A stretch of 14,281 nt of DNA from Bacteroidota bacterium (GTDB taxonomy: Bacteria; Bacteroidota; Bacteroidia; Bacteroidales; SZUA-534), in contig JAIFNJ010000214.1 of the NCBI GenBank assembly GCA_020047835.1, positions 1 to 14,281 on the forward strand, in the 5' to 3' direction. The notes under the pieces are model-generated. The model did not search any database. It was not told the origin of the DNA and was given only the letters and a program-made list of their open reading frames with translations. The position numbers and the translations under genes were made by a program. Shown in pieces: positions 13,901-14,281 of the stretch (within the stretch, counting starts at the first letter, position 1; every line of letters begins with the position of its first letter).

Positions 13901-14281
13901 GATCTTTTGCATAATTATTTGATAAAATTTAGGGATATTGAAGGTGAAGTAAAACGTAAAAAGTTTAATGTCACTGTAGGTGATGAACTCCCCAATGGAA
14001 TTATACAGTTAGCAAAAGTTTATATTGCCCAAAAGCGTAAAGTAAAAGTAGGGGATAAAATGGCTGGACGTCATGGTAACAAAGGTATTGTTGCCAAAGT
14101 AGTTCGTGATGAAGACATGCCATTCCTTGAAGATGGAACACCGGTTGATATCGTGCTTAACCCACTTGGGGTGCCTTCACGTATGAACTTGGGGCAGATA
14201 TATGAAACCGTTTTAGGTTGGGCAGGCAAAGAATTAGGATTAAAATTTGCTACTCCAATTTTTGATGGGGCAACTTTAGAC
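10913..14281 (+). CDS. rpoB: DNA-directed RNA polymerase subunit beta (partial, runs off the right edge)
   Basis: From the ATG at 10913 the frame stays open for 1123 codons to the window edge with no stop; about 150 residues are probably missing, judged from the usual Bacteroidetes length near 1270. The start reads MASNTYQERISFASIKNQLE. Conserved parts include the protrusion segment GTFVINGAERVIVSQLHRSP, the rifampicin region LSQFMDQTNP then THKRRMSALGPGGLSRERAG, CPIETPEGPNIGLI, and the active-site segment GDKMAGRHGNKG with Lys1049 and Lys1057. At the rifampicin site, Asp477, His487 and Ser492 (E. coli 516, 526, 531) are wild type, so no common resistance substitution is seen. It is the catalytic-core subunit of RNA polymerase; rpoC is expected next. 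A strong terminator and a new promoter separate it from rplL. Confidence 0.98.
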   Translation, partial: MASNTYQERISFASIKNQLEYPDFLEIQLKSFTDFFQINTTPEKRREEGLYKVFTENFPITDTRNNFVLEFLDYSIDPPRYTIEESIERGLTYSIPLKAKLKLYCTDPEHEDFDTVVQDVYLGTVPYMTPKGTFVINGAERVIVSQLHRSPGVFFGQSMHANGTKLYSARVIPFKGSWIEFATDINSVMYAYIDRKKKLPVTTLLRAIGYEGDKDILEIFGLADEIKVSKSGLKKFVGRKLAARVLKTWIEDFVDEDTGEVVSIERNEIIIDRETVLDNDHIDEIIDSGAKTILLHKELSTISDFGIIYNTLQKDPCNSEKEAVLHIYRQLRNSEPPDEATARDVIDKLFFSDKRYDLGEVGRYRLNKKLKLNTEIGVKVLTKEDIIEIIKYLIELINSKTDVDDIDHLSNRRVRTVGEQLMNQFGVGLARMARTIRERMNVRDNEVFTPVDLINSKTLSSVINSFFGTNALSQFMDQTNPLAEMTHKRRMSALGPGGLSRERAGFEVRDVHYTHYGRLCPIETPEGPNIGLISSLCVYAKINNLGFIETPYRKVTDGVVDLSNEGIGYLSAEEEEHQIIAQANALLQDDGRFVKAKVKSRLEADYPVVEPTEINLMDVAPNQIASIAASLIPFLEHDDANRALMGSNMMRQAVPLLQPEAPIVGTGIEKKVAEDSRNLIRAEGNGIVEYVDAEEIIVRYNRNEEERFVSFDDDTVRYILTKFQKTNQNTSINQRPIVAKGEKVYKGTVLTEGYGTQGGELALGRNLKVAFMPWKGYNFEDAIVLSERVVREDIFTSLHIDEYMLEVRDTKRGLEELTSDIPNVSEEATKNLDENGLIRIGAHVKPGDILIGKITPKGESDPSPEEKLLRAIFGDKAGDVKDASLKASPSLTGVVINKKLFSRSLKDKKVKTAEKPLLQKLDDEMERKHADLNAKLIDKLFVLVNGKVSQGIKDYYGVDIIAKGTKFTQKVLQDVDYININPTKWTTDKDKNSIISDLLHNYLIKFRDIEGEVKRKKFNVTVGDELPNGIIQLAKVYIAQKRKVKVGDKMAGRHGNKGIVAKVVRDEDMPFLEDGTPVDIVLNPLGVPSRMNLGQIYETVLGWAGKELGLKFATPIFDGATLD

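Noticed and set aside
11539..13912. Several antisense open frames within rpoB
   Set aside because: All lie opposite the strongly conserved rpoB frame, have no promoter or recognisable domain, and are explained as shadows of the coding strand.

Overview
The window looks like a conserved core region of an AT-rich member of the Bacteroidota (Bacteroidetes), probably Bacteroidia. Four things support this. The gene order rpsU–xerC–hpf–tRNAs–tuf–tRNA-Trp–secE–nusG–rplK–rplA–rplJ–rplL–rpoB is typical of the phylum. Promoters match the TTTG-N19..21-TAnnTTTG pattern of the Bacteroidetes sigma factor. Most genes lack a Shine-Dalgarno (SD) sequence. An Omp85 protein has a lipoprotein signal, as TamL proteins do. 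Exact genus cannot be read from the sequence alone.

Layout. Positions 1-362 (minus) hold the start of a TrmH/SpoU-type RNA 2'-O-methyltransferase, divergent from tamL (525-2846), an outer-membrane Omp85 lipoprotein. Next come a membrane-anchored ComEA-like protein with three helix-hairpin-helix repeats (3079-3996) and a small two-helix membrane protein (about 4136-4339). From 4532 the translation and transcription block begins: rpsU, xerC-like recombinase and hpf; then four tRNAs (Thr-TGT, Tyr-GTA, Gly-TCC, Thr-GGT) and tuf; a strong hairpin; tRNA-Trp, secE, nusG, rplK, rplA, rplJ and rplL; a second strong terminator; and rpoB, which runs off the right edge (1123 codons present, no stop).

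How it works together. The right two thirds supply the ribosome (bS21, uL11, uL1, uL10, bL12), elongation (EF-Tu, tRNAs), ribosome storage (HPF), secretion (SecE) and transcription (NusG, RpoB). Three full promoters can be read: before rpsU, before the tRNA-tuf cluster, and before rpoB. The rpoB promoter uses the U-tract of the preceding terminator as its -33 element and would give a nearly leaderless mRNA. hpf carries a perfect SD sequence while almost all its neighbours have none.

I found no mobile element, CRISPR array, phage gene or clearly new system. The points worth a second look are regulatory: the hpf SD sequence, the rpoB promoter/terminator overlap, the tuf hairpin immediately before tRNA-Trp, and several intergenic inverted repeats.
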